Source of the DNA: Cyclobacteriaceae bacterium YHN15
GTDB taxonomy: Bacteria > Bacteroidota > Bacteroidia > Cytophagales > Cyclobacteriaceae
NCBI GenBank assembly: GCA_003797895.1
Contig: RKQB01000010.1
Span: forward strand, 1-64,000
Reading direction: 5' to 3'
DNA length: 64,000 nt
The first letter of the stretch is position 1. The number at the start of each line of letters is the position of its first letter. Positions 7,422 through 16,657 of the stretch are shown piece after piece. Under the pieces are notes generated by a model. That model had not been told where the DNA came from and did not search any database. It saw only the letters and a program-made list of their open reading frames with translations. Position numbers and translations under genes: made by a program.

Positions 7422-8168
7422 TTAGGTCAACATCGCTCCATCCACCTGAATTACTTGACCGGAAATATAAGAACTCATATCTGAACCCAGGAAAACACAG
7501 GCATTGGCTACTTCTTCCGGTTGGCCACCGCGCTTCATCGGAATGGCATCTCTCCAGCCCTGAACGGTTTTCTCATCCAATACAGCGGTCATTTCCGTTT
7601 CAATAAAGCCAGGAGCGACGGCATTGCACCGTATATTTCTGGAACCCAATTCCAGGGCCACAGACTTAGTAAACCCAATGATACCGGATTTGGAGGCCGC
7701 ATAATTTGCCTGTCCTGCATTGCCTTTGATTCCGACTACAGAAGTAATGTTGATAATTGATCCAGCTTTGGCTTTCATCATGGTACGGGTGGCTGCTTTT
7801 ACGGTATTGAAGCAGGATTTCAGGTTCACACCGATAACTTCATCCCAAGCTTCCTCGGTCATTCTCATCAAAAGATTGTCACGGGTAATTCCGGCATTGT
7901 TGATCAGGATATCCAAATTGCCGAATTCAGCCACTACAGCATTCACTAATTCTTCAGCGGCTTTGAAATCAGAGGCATCAGATCTGAAACCTTTGGCTTT
8001 GATTCCGAAGGCAGACAGTTCATCTTCCAAAGCCTGTCCTTTTTCCACGCTGGAAAGGTAGGTAAATGCTACATTGGCGCCTTCTTGGGCATATCGGATG
8101 GCAATAGCCCTGCCTATTCCTTTAGATGCTCCTGTGATAAGAGCTGTTTTTCCGCTTAATAATCCCAT
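7422..8168 (-). CDS. fabG: 3-oxoacyl-[acyl-carrier-protein] reductase FabG
   Basis: 248 residues, a classical short-chain dehydrogenase. It has the cofactor motif TGASKGIGRAIA (about 12-23), the NNAG motif and the catalytic NYAASK block, ending in the usual EVANACVFLGSDMSSYISGQ and VDGAM. It reduces beta-ketoacyl-ACP with NADPH in fatty-acid elongation. Length and motifs fit FabG rather than a general SDR. A TATTTTTG box on the minus strand (8208-8201) lies about 33 bases before the start and could be its -7 element. The gene stands alone. Confidence 0.92.
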   Translation of the reverse strand: MGLLSGKTALITGASKGIGRAIAIRYAQEGANVAFTYLSSVEKGQALEDELSAFGIKAKGFRSDASDFKAAEELVNAVVAEFGNLDILINNAGITRDNLLMRMTEEAWDEVIGVNLKSCFNTVKAATRTMMKAKAGSIINITSVVGIKGNAGQANYAASKSGIIGFTKSVALELGSRNIRCNAVAPGFIETEMTAVLDEKTVQGWRDAIPMKRGGQPEEVANACVFLGSDMSSYISGQVIQVDGAMLT

Positions 8169-8200
8169 ATTGATACTTTTGGTTGGTGTAAATGAAAGAT

Positions 8201-8208
8201 CAAAAATA
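8201..8208 (-). promoter_or_regulatory. Possible -7 box (TAnnTTTG) of fabG
   Basis: On the minus strand the sequence reads TATTTTTG, an exact match to the Bacteroidota TAnnTTTG -7 element, with a leader of about 25-30 bases. No good -33 TTTG is seen at the expected distance, so this is weak. Confidence 0.35.
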
Positions 8209-8289
8209 AGAATTTTTTTAAGAATGGGGTGAGGCGAGGTGGTTCTTTCAGAACATTCAAAAGTTGTTTAGAAAGAAAATCAAATAGAT

Positions 8290-8410
8290 TTATCCTCCTC
8301 GTTCCTCGTCGTACCAATGACAAAACGTACGTCATGCTGAACAAAGTGAAGCATCTCTTGAGATTTTGGAGATCCTTCATCCTCGTTCCTCGGATTCAGG
8401 ATGACGTTAA
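8290..8410. repeat. Dispersed intergenic element (GTCATGCTGAACAAAGTGAAGC type)
   Basis: A core GTCATGCTGAACAAAGTGAA (from 8331) is flanked by two direct copies of CCTCGTTCCTCG (from about 8296 and 8381). The first is followed by a CAATGACA end and the second by an AGGATGACG end. The pattern matches widespread noncoding elements I know from Bacteroidota, but copy number here cannot be measured. Confidence 0.6.
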
Positions 8411-8630
8411 AGAGATGTCATTTCCCTTTTTGTATATGCCAAATTTTAAAATCTCGAAATGACAAGGAAAGGCCAACTCAAATAGCTTTCCGTAAGGATT
8501 AGGTTAGCAACTGTTAAAGGCTTTGTCCTGTCACTTCGATTACGAATACTGTACAGAGGAGAAGTCTGTTTGTTGAATTACTAGAAATAACGCTTAAAGA
8601 CATTAAATTCATGCAATCAATTCAATCAAC

Positions 8631-9095
8631 ATGAATCAAATTGAAATCATCGACTATCAACCTGAACTTCAGCCTGATTTTGAGCGGATCAACAAGGCCT
8701 GGGTGGAACAATATTTTTCTTTGGAGCCTTTTGATATTGCCCAACTGGAACAACCGGAGGAAAACATACTTAAAAAAGGAGGGCAGATTATTTTCGCACA
8801 AGAAAACAATCAGATATTAGGCACTGTCGCTATCATCCCATCTACGGAACCAAACACTTTTGAAATGATAAAAATGGGAGTGTCAAAAGAAGGACAGGGT
8901 AGAGGAATTGGCTTCCAGCTGGGCAAAGCCATCCTGGAAAGGGCCAGATTATTGGGGGCCAATAGGGTGGTGCTTTATTCCAGCTCTAAGTTAGGTCCAG
9001 CCCTTCAGCTATATAAAAAACTGGGCTTTCAGGAATTGGATATGGGTTGTAGTCAATATGGCCGCTGTAATGTAAAAATGGGAATAGCACTATGA
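8631..9095 (+). CDS. GNAT family N-acetyltransferase
   Basis: 154 residues, a GNAT fold. Acetyl-CoA motif A reads KMGVSKEGQGRGIGFQLGKA, and a C-terminal ALQLYKKLGFQEL block follows. It should transfer an acetyl group from acetyl-CoA to an amine, but the substrate is unknown. Its stop overlaps the ATG of a second GNAT gene (ATGA), so the pair is co-translated. Confidence 0.9.
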   Translation: MNQIEIIDYQPELQPDFERINKAWVEQYFSLEPFDIAQLEQPEENILKKGGQIIFAQENNQILGTVAIIPSTEPNTFEMIKMGVSKEGQGRGIGFQLGKAILERARLLGANRVVLYSSSKLGPALQLYKKLGFQELDMGCSQYGRCNVKMGIAL

Positions 9096-9532
9096 AAAAT
9101 ATCAAAATAAGACAGGGTACAATAAAAGAGGTGGTGGAGCTGTCAAAAAAAGTAACGGAATTTTTCCAGCCATTTTCGGAAAAAACGTATCAGGACCGAT
9201 TGACGGATACCATTCATTTGATCCTTATAGCTGAAGTAGACGGAGAAACAGTAGGATTTAAGGTTGGCTACCAACGGGATTCAGCCGAAGTTTTCTACTC
9301 CTGGATGGGAGGAGTACTGAACAGTTATAGAAGAATGGGCATTGCGACCCAATTGGCCGATGAACAGGAGCGATGGGCGAAGAATCATGGTTATCTAAAA
9401 GTAAATTTCAAAACCAGAAACCGGTTTTCCAAAATGATCCATTTTGGATTGAATAGGGGTTTCAAAATTGTAGATCTTATCAAAAAGGGATCCATTGATG
9501 ATTACAGGATTGTGATGGAGAAAGTTTTATAA
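9092..9532 (+). CDS. GNAT family N-acetyltransferase
   Basis: 146 residues, GNAT fold. Motif A includes WMGGVLNSYRRMGIATQLAD, and the C-terminal FGLNRGFKIVDL corresponds to motif B. It begins four bases before the end of the preceding GNAT gene. The two are not close copies, so they probably have different substrates. Confidence 0.9.
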   Translation: MKNIKIRQGTIKEVVELSKKVTEFFQPFSEKTYQDRLTDTIHLILIAEVDGETVGFKVGYQRDSAEVFYSWMGGVLNSYRRMGIATQLADEQERWAKNHGYLKVNFKTRNRFSKMIHFGLNRGFKIVDLIKKGSIDDYRIVMEKVL

Positions 9533-9542
9533 AAAAAGCAAA

Positions 9543-9562
9543 GCGTCGATTCACATCGACGC
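9543..9562 (-). terminator. Hairpin with T tract on the minus strand
   Basis: GCGTCGAT (9543-9550) pairs perfectly with ATCGACGC (9555-9562) around a 4-base loop. The A-rich stretch 9531-9542 gives a U tract only for minus-strand transcripts, so it most likely ends the DUF2805 gene. It might also shorten the GNAT transcript. Confidence 0.65.
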
Positions 9563-9778
9563 CGAAAAGTATGCAAGGTTATTAAAAAATGTTCGTTTGC
9601 TGTACGTTCTCAAAAGTAGAAAGAAAGCTTTGCCAAAAAGCAAATAGAACATTAAGTATGTTTTAAGTTAAAATCAATAAAATAGGAGCGTGTTAATATT
9701 GGCATAATTTACTTTCTCTTCAGCATTGAAAAAGTAGTTTAAACATCATGATTTATTTAAAAAATTGTATTATCCCGA

Positions 9779-10063
9779 TTAACGCTTGGAGATTTTATTT
9801 AAGCTTATTCCTTTTTGCATTTTGGATTTAAATCTGTCCAAATCCTTTGGCGCTTTTGCTTTGTGTTTAGTTATTCTTCCCTGAACGCGTTTTCTCCACA
9901 TTTTGAAAGAACTTTCTTTCATTTCTCTTCGCATTAGGGTTATAATTTTTTTTTCGGACAATCCAAACTGTGCAGTAATGGCATCAAAAGTTGTTCTATC
10001 CTCCCATGCCATTTCAATAATCCTGTCTAATTCTTCTGGGGTTAAGTTTTTCTGAATTTCCAT
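9779..10063 (-). CDS. DUF2805 / TIGR03643 family protein
   Basis: About 94 residues starting MEIQKNLTPEELDRII. It carries the family hallmarks IIEMAWEDRTTFDAI, FGLSEKKIITLMRREMK, SSFKMWRKRV and RITKHK. It is a helical, probably helix-turn-helix-like protein of unknown function, common in Bacteroidota and Proteobacteria. ATG 10063 is preferred because it matches the usual N-terminus; ATG 10090 would add nine residues. It is a single gene. Confidence 0.85.
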   Translation of the reverse strand: MEIQKNLTPEELDRIIEMAWEDRTTFDAITAQFGLSEKKIITLMRREMKESSFKMWRKRVQGRITKHKAKAPKDLDRFKSKMQKGISLNKISKR

Positions 10064-10392
10064 AAGAACTAAACTTTGAGCTGTATGCATTGTTTTAAAG
10101 GTGATCGAAAAAGTGAATTTTGTTTGGTTTATAAGGGATATGAGGCTTTAATGAACTGGAAAAGCCACTTGATATTAAGAAGGTAAATGCCTGGGAAGAA
10201 GGTAAAACAGGTTTCCCTTTGGGGAATTGATTTGTTTTTCCCAAAATCACCATGCTATTTTTTTAACTTTTTTGTGCTGTTTGGCCTTTCTTAATTTGAA
10301 TTTTTTTAGATTCCCGAATCTACCTTTTAGCTATTAACCTTTAACCAATTAACATAATCACCCAATTAATGGATTTCCTGGTTTTTAATTAC
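10064..10392. other. AT-rich intergenic region
   Basis: About 330 bases with no gene-like frame. It contains T-tracts and a TTAACCTTTAACCAATTAAC stretch near 10337, but no clear terminator or operator. Confidence 0.5.
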
Positions 10393-11595
10393 CTACCTTT
10401 TCACTTGACTCATCCAATTGCCCCAAGAAAGCCCTATTCTTGTGCTAATAACCCCTATCAAAGCCGCTATTCCTAAACCTTTTACCAAATCCCACCCTTC
10501 GGACACATAATTGGGGTGGAAAATATAGCGGTATGGGGAATCAGGATTGACAAAATATGGAAGGGAATACCTGCCAAAAAACCAGCCCCTACCGTATTCA
10601 GACAATAATAATTCTGAAAAATACCATTGGGCCGGGACGAAGCTTAAAACAAAACCTAATGAAAGAATTCCGGCTAGGAACCATTTATTGATACCTTTCC
10701 ATTTTTCGATTGAAATATCAATGATCAATGCCGGAACAATAAGGAGAAATGGAAAATGGAAAGGCTGAAATCGGGTAATGTTATTGTATACTGGGCTGAG
10801 TTTTGGTTCCGCAGGGAATAATGGCAATACCCAGACCATAGCAGCCATCAGGAGTGAATAAACAATAGCCATCTTTGTGGCGCTCCAACGGTAAGGAGAT
10901 GCGTAGGCCACTGATACCATTAAAATGGGGAAGGTGGCCATGGCAATCTGATAGGCTAAAGTCCCATGCAATCTGCTTGGAAAATAGTATTCTGCAAAAA
11001 AAGTATAGCCCATCACCAATAGGAAGCCCGAGCTCATAGCAAAAAGCCAATGTAGATGTGTTTTACTTTTCTGATCTATGCTTTTGCCAAGTCGGTTTTG
11101 TACAGCAATTACTGAAACCAAAGCGCCGAATTGGATCATGATCATTCCTATTCCCAAAACAGCATGTGGCGGGGAGAGGATTTTTACATCAAGCCCATAA
11201 GTATTGTGCCACCAGTCATCAAAGGGGGCAGAGGTCAACATGGCAAAGGCACCCCAGATACAGAACATTGCACCTAATGATCCATAGAATATGCCCCAAA
11301 AACGAATATTTTGTTCTTTTTCCTCTTTGTTGCCCCAAAAGCTGGTCTTCAAAACTTTTATACCAGAAAAAATACCTGATATCACAGCACCCAGGTAAAT
11401 GGCTAAATGGGGTGGAGAAAATAGGCCGTCCCTACCAACACTCATATGCCAAGAAATATCCCATTGCAGGCCTACTGCAATACAGAAAGACGCAAAAACA
11501 GAGGCATAAACAAATGTAGGAATTACAGTTGTTTTAACTGTTTTTTCATCGCGGATGACATTTTCTAAAGTCGTTGTTGTAAATGTTGTGTTCAT
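10393..11595 (-). CDS. Polytopic membrane protein with duplicated WH...SPPH motif
   Basis: 400 residues, about nine membrane segments, not a family I can name. A motif occurs twice: W49-H50 followed nine residues later by SPPH (60-63), and W129-H130 followed ten residues later by SPPH (141-144). Each is preceded by an acidic D. The repeat suggests an internal duplication placing four histidines at membrane edges, fit for binding a metal or heme. It is 12 bases after the HxH-containing membrane protein, so the two form an operon. A metal-related role is inference. Confidence 0.75.
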   Translation of the reverse strand: MNTTFTTTTLENVIRDEKTVKTTVIPTFVYASVFASFCIAVGLQWDISWHMSVGRDGLFSPPHLAIYLGAVISGIFSGIKVLKTSFWGNKEEKEQNIRFWGIFYGSLGAMFCIWGAFAMLTSAPFDDWWHNTYGLDVKILSPPHAVLGIGMIMIQFGALVSVIAVQNRLGKSIDQKSKTHLHWLFAMSSGFLLVMGYTFFAEYYFPSRLHGTLAYQIAMATFPILMVSVAYASPYRWSATKMAIVYSLLMAAMVWVLPLFPAEPKLSPVYNNITRFQPFHFPFLLIVPALIIDISIEKWKGINKWFLAGILSLGFVLSFVPAQWYFSELLLSEYGRGWFFGRYSLPYFVNPDSPYRYIFHPNYVSEGWDLVKGLGIAALIGVISTRIGLSWGNWMSQVKR

Positions 11596-11607
11596 GTTTT
11601 TTGTGAT

Positions 11608-13242
11608 TTATTCAACTTCCACGTCAAAAGCTCCATTGACTATTTCTCCCTTGATTTTAACTTGGACCCATAATCTGTAATTTCCTTTTTCAGGAAACGC
11701 ATAAGGGAAGCTAACCATGCTGTGGTCCTCATGTTCTGGATCATCCCAGCCAAAATGTTCCATATCACCCATCAGCAGGCTATCCCTTTCGGTATCCGGA
11801 AGTCCATCCAGAAATGCCATAACCCTATCAATACTGTCCGGGAAGGTCAGGCTTTGGGGTATATTGGTAAAGCCTGTTTTTCCTGATTCAAACCGCTCCA
11901 ACAACATTTGTTGGGAACCCATGGAATAATTTCCTGTTGGATGCAAATGAATATAAACTGAACCATCATGTTTTAAAACCACCGCATGACCCATCATACC
12001 AAGATAAGGTTCCAATACCGCCGGATGACCATCAGGATCAAACAAAGCAAAATCCAGGTTATAGAGCTTACCTGCCTCAAACTTACCTGTTTCTGTTTCC
12101 CAAACCGCTGAATATCCACCTGGTAAATCGGTTTTGATTCCAGGCTTACCACAGATCATGATGTCTCCGTCCAAGATGATAGGTTTATTTAATACGGGGC
12201 TGGAAAAGGTATAAGTATCATCTCTTCCTAACTGAACTTGGTCATGTGAAGCAAGAACAAAACTTGAGGATTCGGAAATGGATAAGTTGGATATGATAGT
12301 TTCTGAAAAACCCGTGTATCTTGTAATGTCCGCAAAGACATGGTAGTCACCGGATGGTAGAGGAGGTAACTTAACCCTAAAATTCAAAGTGTCCACTCGC
12401 TCTGGATGAATATGTGCAAACACATCCAGATCACCTTTGCGGATGAGGAACATATGCATTAATTTTCCATGATCCGGCACGATATAGCTGATTTTTCTGG
12501 TGGTTCTTCCTTGAGTTGACTGAAGTTCATCTATTGTCAATTGAAGGTAGTTTCCGTCCGGCTCAATTAATAATTCAGATGTTCCTGTCAATGGTTTAAA
12601 GAGGTAATTTTCATATGCTGAAGATTCGGAATCCCACCATGATTTTCCACCCCAAAGGATCAATAGCATGGCCATGGAACCCACCATAATTCCGACATGT
12701 TTCTTCCTGTTTGTTCTCGTACTTCTTTCTACCCCAGGCTCACGTATACTGTCACTCATAGCGGATGCTATGATAGTCACCATTAATACTACCAAAAGTA
12801 CTCCTAACAAAGCCAAGACAATACCAAGCTCGAAAGGCATTTCTTTCTGCGCAGTGGGGACCGCCATGACAGGAATTATAGTTTCAAACGTTTCTCCACC
12901 CACAGACATCATCAATTGTACACTGGAGGTTCCGGATTCCATAAACCAGAGCTCGCCTTCATATTTACCAAATTCCCCTGGTACTGCAAAAAGAGGATCC
13001 GCTTTAGGAGTACCTTTCAATCCTGCAGACCAATATACTGGCCTGGATTCCAGAGTTATTCCCGCAGGATTGTCAGGAATGATGACAGTCACTGTTGCTG
13101 TTCCCGGTACTACCTCGGGAGGATTGATGTTGGCCAAGATACGGTAGGGGCCAAGTAAGCCTTCATATATTACTCCAGGGCTGCCAACATGGCCACAAAG
13201 GATTATAATCAAGGAAAAAAGCAGAAAAACTTTTCTGATCAT
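11608..13242 (-). CDS. Exported membrane protein with His-rich HMFL...HIHPE motif
   Basis: 544 residues. ATG 13242 gives a signal sequence (MIRKVFLLFSLIIILCGHVG); the TTG nine bases upstream is less likely. A beta domain (to about 130) resembles CopC/YtkA-like folds. Two membrane helices follow (about 140-163 and 185-202). A large extracytoplasmic part carries HMFLIRKGDLDVFAHIHPE and GHAVVLKHDGSVYIHLHP. Such histidine pairs occur in exported proteins linked to copper or cytochrome oxidase biogenesis. It ends 12 bases before the WH/SPPH membrane protein gene. Function unknown; metal handling is a guess. Confidence 0.7.
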   Translation of the reverse strand: MIRKVFLLFSLIIILCGHVGSPGVIYEGLLGPYRILANINPPEVVPGTATVTVIIPDNPAGITLESRPVYWSAGLKGTPKADPLFAVPGEFGKYEGELWFMESGTSSVQLMMSVGGETFETIIPVMAVPTAQKEMPFELGIVLALLGVLLVVLMVTIIASAMSDSIREPGVERSTRTNRKKHVGIMVGSMAMLLILWGGKSWWDSESSAYENYLFKPLTGTSELLIEPDGNYLQLTIDELQSTQGRTTRKISYIVPDHGKLMHMFLIRKGDLDVFAHIHPERVDTLNFRVKLPPLPSGDYHVFADITRYTGFSETIISNLSISESSSFVLASHDQVQLGRDDTYTFSSPVLNKPIILDGDIMICGKPGIKTDLPGGYSAVWETETGKFEAGKLYNLDFALFDPDGHPAVLEPYLGMMGHAVVLKHDGSVYIHLHPTGNYSMGSQQMLLERFESGKTGFTNIPQSLTFPDSIDRVMAFLDGLPDTERDSLLMGDMEHFGWDDPEHEDHSMVSFPYAFPEKGNYRLWVQVKIKGEIVNGAFDVEVE

Positions 13243-13454
13243 GGGAGCCAAGTGTTATGTTCTGTATGCTTATTCTCTCCAAAAGTAGGATTATCAACCA
13301 ATAACCCTGTCTTTCAAAGTATTTAACATGCAATGAATCAGTTATGATATAATTAATGACACTTTAAATTTATAAAAAAAAAATCAGCTGTTTGATTTTG
13401 ATAAAAAAATCCAAAATGGAATTTCAATGAATTGATTTAAGGTTTTGTTTTTTC

Positions 13455-15629
13455 TTATTTAATAAATCCGGGTTGGTAAGGTGCCTTTGCATGTTTAATC
13501 ACATCTTCTTTGTAATAGTTTACATCTTTGAACGCTCCTTTGGCATAGCGTTCTGCCTGGTCAATAAAATGTGGAGAAAAAGGATTTCCGCTTTGTCCGC
13601 CGGCAAGTAAACTTTTTGCTTTTACTTTTTCTCCAAACTCGACCACAGCCACAAAACTGTTTCCCACATTGCCGTACCATCTTTTGGTATTGGGGTATGC
13701 ACGACTTCCATATGCCGCCAATGAACCCCACAAAGATGAGTTATAACCAATGGGTAAGCTGGGCAATTCATCGTAAAACTTACCCTGAATTTCATTAGTG
13801 ACCCTTTGGAAACGGTTGATTTCTCCCCAAGGTGTATTCCAGGTGCCAAAATCATCGGTCAATTTGGCCACAGCTTTTTCGAAGGCATCAATTTTCATCT
13901 CATCTGATGTTTCATGGGCAAGGAAATCGAAAATATAACTATCCCAAGCTCTTTCCATACTTCTTGCGTCAGCCATCAGCTGACCTCCCCAAAAAATTGC
14001 CAGGCTGGTACCAACAGAGCTTGTTCCTGTTTTTAGATCCCAAGAAGCTAAAACTCCTATTGGGTCCAACAAGTCGAATTTTCTGGGATCATCCACAGGA
14101 AGTTTATCAAATGCTTCAATTAATGCAGGAATCAAAGGATTGAAGGCCATTAAAGTAGGTTCATAGGCAGTTTCAATCAAAGATTCCAAGGTATAATCCT
14201 TCTTTCCCGTCAACACCCTAACTGCATTTAAACCCCGTGCATTTTCCAGATCCCAGGCCATATAGGGTTGGTAGTCTTCTTTTTTTGGACTATAAGATCC
14301 TGCTGCCGTGAAGGGATTGGAATTACAGTTTTGGATCCATCCATTTTCAGGGTTTTCTATATAGATCATTTCATCTACTTCATGAAGTCCTTTCCAATCT
14401 GTTTTTGGATTGCTGCCATCCACTACATTTCTCCAATCGAATTGAGGGTCACGGATGGGAATAAAATTGCCATGATAATAGACAATATTGCCATCCCGGT
14501 CTGCATAGACTGTATTGTTGGAAGAATTTGTCCTCAAATCCATTGTGGCTTTGAATTCTTGATGATTTTTGGTTTTGGTCCTGGTGTAAGACTGGGTAAG
14601 TGCCTTCTCCCTTTCTACCATCAGGGAAATTGCGACCCATTTTCCATTTTCTTCACGAATTACAGGACCATGATGGCTGTATCGTGCTGTGATTTCCCTT
14701 TCTTTCAATTCATTTCCTTCTTTGTATTTCAAGGAAATTGATTTTTCCTCAAAAGGCCTCCATTCGTCTCCGAATTGATAATGATATTTTCCATTTATTT
14801 TTTCCACGGTAAGGGCAAAGTGGTCAATGGCATCTGCCCTGCTGGAAGTGTGCATCCATCCATTGTATTCATTGAAACCCTGATAGATGAAAAACTGTCC
14901 CCAGGTAACAGCCCCATAAGCATTAAGTCCTTCTTCACTGACCATATGTACTTCGGGACGAAAATAAAAGGAGGTATGTGGATTGATCAATAAAAGGGCA
15001 TTTCCTGATTTGGATAATTTTGGAGCAATAGCAAAGCCATTGGAGCCTTGCGGTTCTTCATTCCAATCTCTTTCTTTCAAAGTCAAATTGGCATAGAAAT
15101 CTTTGTCATAGAAATCCTTTAATTGGTTTACGGAAATGGTCTCTATATCTCCACCAATACTGCCTTCACTGAAAGTCAAAGCCATCCAGGGCTCAAATCT
15201 GTTTAGTAGCTTTGGATTTACTTCCGGATGGGTGTGGAGAAAAAAATTGATACCATCAGCCCAGGCATCCATCAAGTCTTTAAGCCATTTTGGGGAATTT
15301 TCATATTCCTTTTTGACCAATTCCTGATCTATATATAACTTCATCCTGAAGTCAGAATAGAGTAGGGAAATACCTTCCACCTCGGCCATTCTTCCCATTG
15401 CATTGATATAATTGACTTCTACCCGGTTGAAATCATCTTCACATTGGGCATAGATCATTCCAAATACAGCATCTGCATCAGTTTTTCCATAAATATGGGG
15501 GACTCCCCATTGATCTCTGTAAATTTCTGTGTTGGTAGCCCTTTTTTGCCAGCGATCCAGGTCATTTTGGGCTTGTGAAAAGCTGACATAAAGGATCAGA
15601 ATCCATAAGAAGACAAATCTCTTCATCAT
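13455..15629 (-). CDS. Penicillin acylase family Ntn-hydrolase
   Basis: 724 residues with a signal peptide (MMKRFVFLWILILYVSFSQA). The first chain carries RDQWGVPHIYGKTDADAVFG. The nucleophile region EEPQGSNGFAIAP (about 193-205) has the serine that becomes N-terminal after self-cleavage. The family hydrolyses amide bonds of acyl side chains such as penicillins or acyl-homoserine lactones. The product should mature into two chains in the periplasm. Substrate is not predictable. It lies upstream of the esterase gene, 70 bases apart on the same strand. Confidence 0.9.
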   Translation of the reverse strand: MMKRFVFLWILILYVSFSQAQNDLDRWQKRATNTEIYRDQWGVPHIYGKTDADAVFGMIYAQCEDDFNRVEVNYINAMGRMAEVEGISLLYSDFRMKLYIDQELVKKEYENSPKWLKDLMDAWADGINFFLHTHPEVNPKLLNRFEPWMALTFSEGSIGGDIETISVNQLKDFYDKDFYANLTLKERDWNEEPQGSNGFAIAPKLSKSGNALLLINPHTSFYFRPEVHMVSEEGLNAYGAVTWGQFFIYQGFNEYNGWMHTSSRADAIDHFALTVEKINGKYHYQFGDEWRPFEEKSISLKYKEGNELKEREITARYSHHGPVIREENGKWVAISLMVEREKALTQSYTRTKTKNHQEFKATMDLRTNSSNNTVYADRDGNIVYYHGNFIPIRDPQFDWRNVVDGSNPKTDWKGLHEVDEMIYIENPENGWIQNCNSNPFTAAGSYSPKKEDYQPYMAWDLENARGLNAVRVLTGKKDYTLESLIETAYEPTLMAFNPLIPALIEAFDKLPVDDPRKFDLLDPIGVLASWDLKTGTSSVGTSLAIFWGGQLMADARSMERAWDSYIFDFLAHETSDEMKIDAFEKAVAKLTDDFGTWNTPWGEINRFQRVTNEIQGKFYDELPSLPIGYNSSLWGSLAAYGSRAYPNTKRWYGNVGNSFVAVVEFGEKVKAKSLLAGGQSGNPFSPHFIDQAERYAKGAFKDVNYYKEDVIKHAKAPYQPGFIK

Positions 15630-15699
15630 AATAGGGCAAGTTAATTGAATCGCTAAAATAGCAATATTGAAATAGTGGGCAACCTTATTTTATGTAAGG

Positions 15700-16557
15700 C
15701 TATTTTATTCCATGTTTTTTGAAAACCTGATGAATGAAAAGCATATGAAATGGCAGTGCTTCTGTCCAATACTCCCAGGTATGAGCCCTTGGTCTTTCAG
15801 TATATTCATGTGGGGTTTCATTTTCCAGCAAAAGCTGATGTATTTGTCTATTTGTATCCAAAAGGAAATCATCTACTCCACAATCTAACAAAATAGCTAT
15901 GCCGTTTTCTTTCATTCTATCCACCAAGCCTACCGCAGTAAATTCAGAAAATGGAGATTGATATTCAATATCTCCCAACACGACTTTCTGAGCCTCCTTT
16001 CTTAAAGTCCTGAATCCTTCATCTCTTTTCCAAAGATCAGTATCGATATTCATTACTCCGCTCATGCTTCCGGCTGCGATAAATAATTCAGGGTGCTTGG
16101 CACTGAGCATCATGGCACCATGACCACCCATGGATAAGCCGGTTATTGCCCGGGCTTCTCTTTTGTTCAGGGTATTATAAAATTGGTCGATATGGGGGAT
16201 CAGTTCATTTATAATGTAGGTCTCGTATTTGACACTGTCCAGCATGGGACTATCATAATAATAGGAAGAAGGACCTACCCCGGGAGTAACAATAATGACA
16301 TCATATTGGTTGGCCATATTGATCAATATATTTTCCTCTGTGGTTTTTAGATGCCAGTCGGAATAACTACCTGAACCGCCATGTAATAAATAGACAGTTG
16401 GATATGCTGTCGCTCTATGCTCATATCCCTGAGGTTTCACTATTGCTGCCTTAAGATGCTTGTTCATGGCATTGCTATAAACTTCTATGGTATCCACCTG
16501 GGCAAGGAGATTTCCTGCCAAAAACAATAGAGAAAATATAAGAGTCAATCTTTTCAT
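15700..16557 (-). CDS. Exported esterase family alpha/beta hydrolase
   Basis: 285 residues. A signal peptide (MKRLTLIFSLLFLAGNLLA) is followed by an esterase-D-like alpha/beta hydrolase. It has the oxyanion region YPTVYLLHGGSGSYSDW, the nucleophile elbow TGLSMGGHGA and a late catalytic DCGVDDF / RAHTWEYW region. Likely a secreted carboxylesterase, for example of acetylated or feruloylated carbohydrate. Preceded on the same strand by the ATP-grasp gene. Confidence 0.88.
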   Translation of the reverse strand: MKRLTLIFSLLFLAGNLLAQVDTIEVYSNAMNKHLKAAIVKPQGYEHRATAYPTVYLLHGGSGSYSDWHLKTTEENILINMANQYDVIIVTPGVGPSSYYYDSPMLDSVKYETYIINELIPHIDQFYNTLNKREARAITGLSMGGHGAMMLSAKHPELFIAAGSMSGVMNIDTDLWKRDEGFRTLRKEAQKVVLGDIEYQSPFSEFTAVGLVDRMKENGIAILLDCGVDDFLLDTNRQIHQLLLENETPHEYTERPRAHTWEYWTEALPFHMLFIHQVFKKHGIK

Positions 16558-16623
16558 GGTCAGTGTTGGGTTAAGGTTGTATAAATTCAGAAATAAAAAA
16601 TTTGATCAATTGAGTTAAAAAAA

Positions 16624-16647
16624 GGGTAGAAGATTTTCTTTCTACCC
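16624..16647 (-). terminator. Terminator after the ATP-grasp gene
   Basis: GGGTAGAA (16624-16631) pairs perfectly with TTCTACCC (16640-16647). The A run at about 16617-16623 becomes a U tract for minus-strand RNA. It lies about 10 bases after the ATP-grasp stop codon. Confidence 0.85.
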
Positions 16648-16657
16648 CAAGATTAAA

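Larger units (their letters stand above)
8169..8630. other. Gene-free region holding dispersed intergenic repeats
   Basis: 462 bases between divergent genes. No protein-like frame is visible. It contains the GTCATGCTGAACAAAGTGAA element with flanking CCTCGTTCCTCG copies (about 8290-8410). A CACTTCGATTACGAA...GAGAAGTC element lies at about 8529-8565. Both resemble noncoding elements commonly scattered in Bacteroidota genomes. Confidence 0.7.

Noticed and set aside
12668..13158. Plus-strand frames (about 80-160 residues) opposite the HxH membrane protein gene
   Set aside because: They are mirrors of a coherent exported protein on the minus strand; composition is not protein-like.
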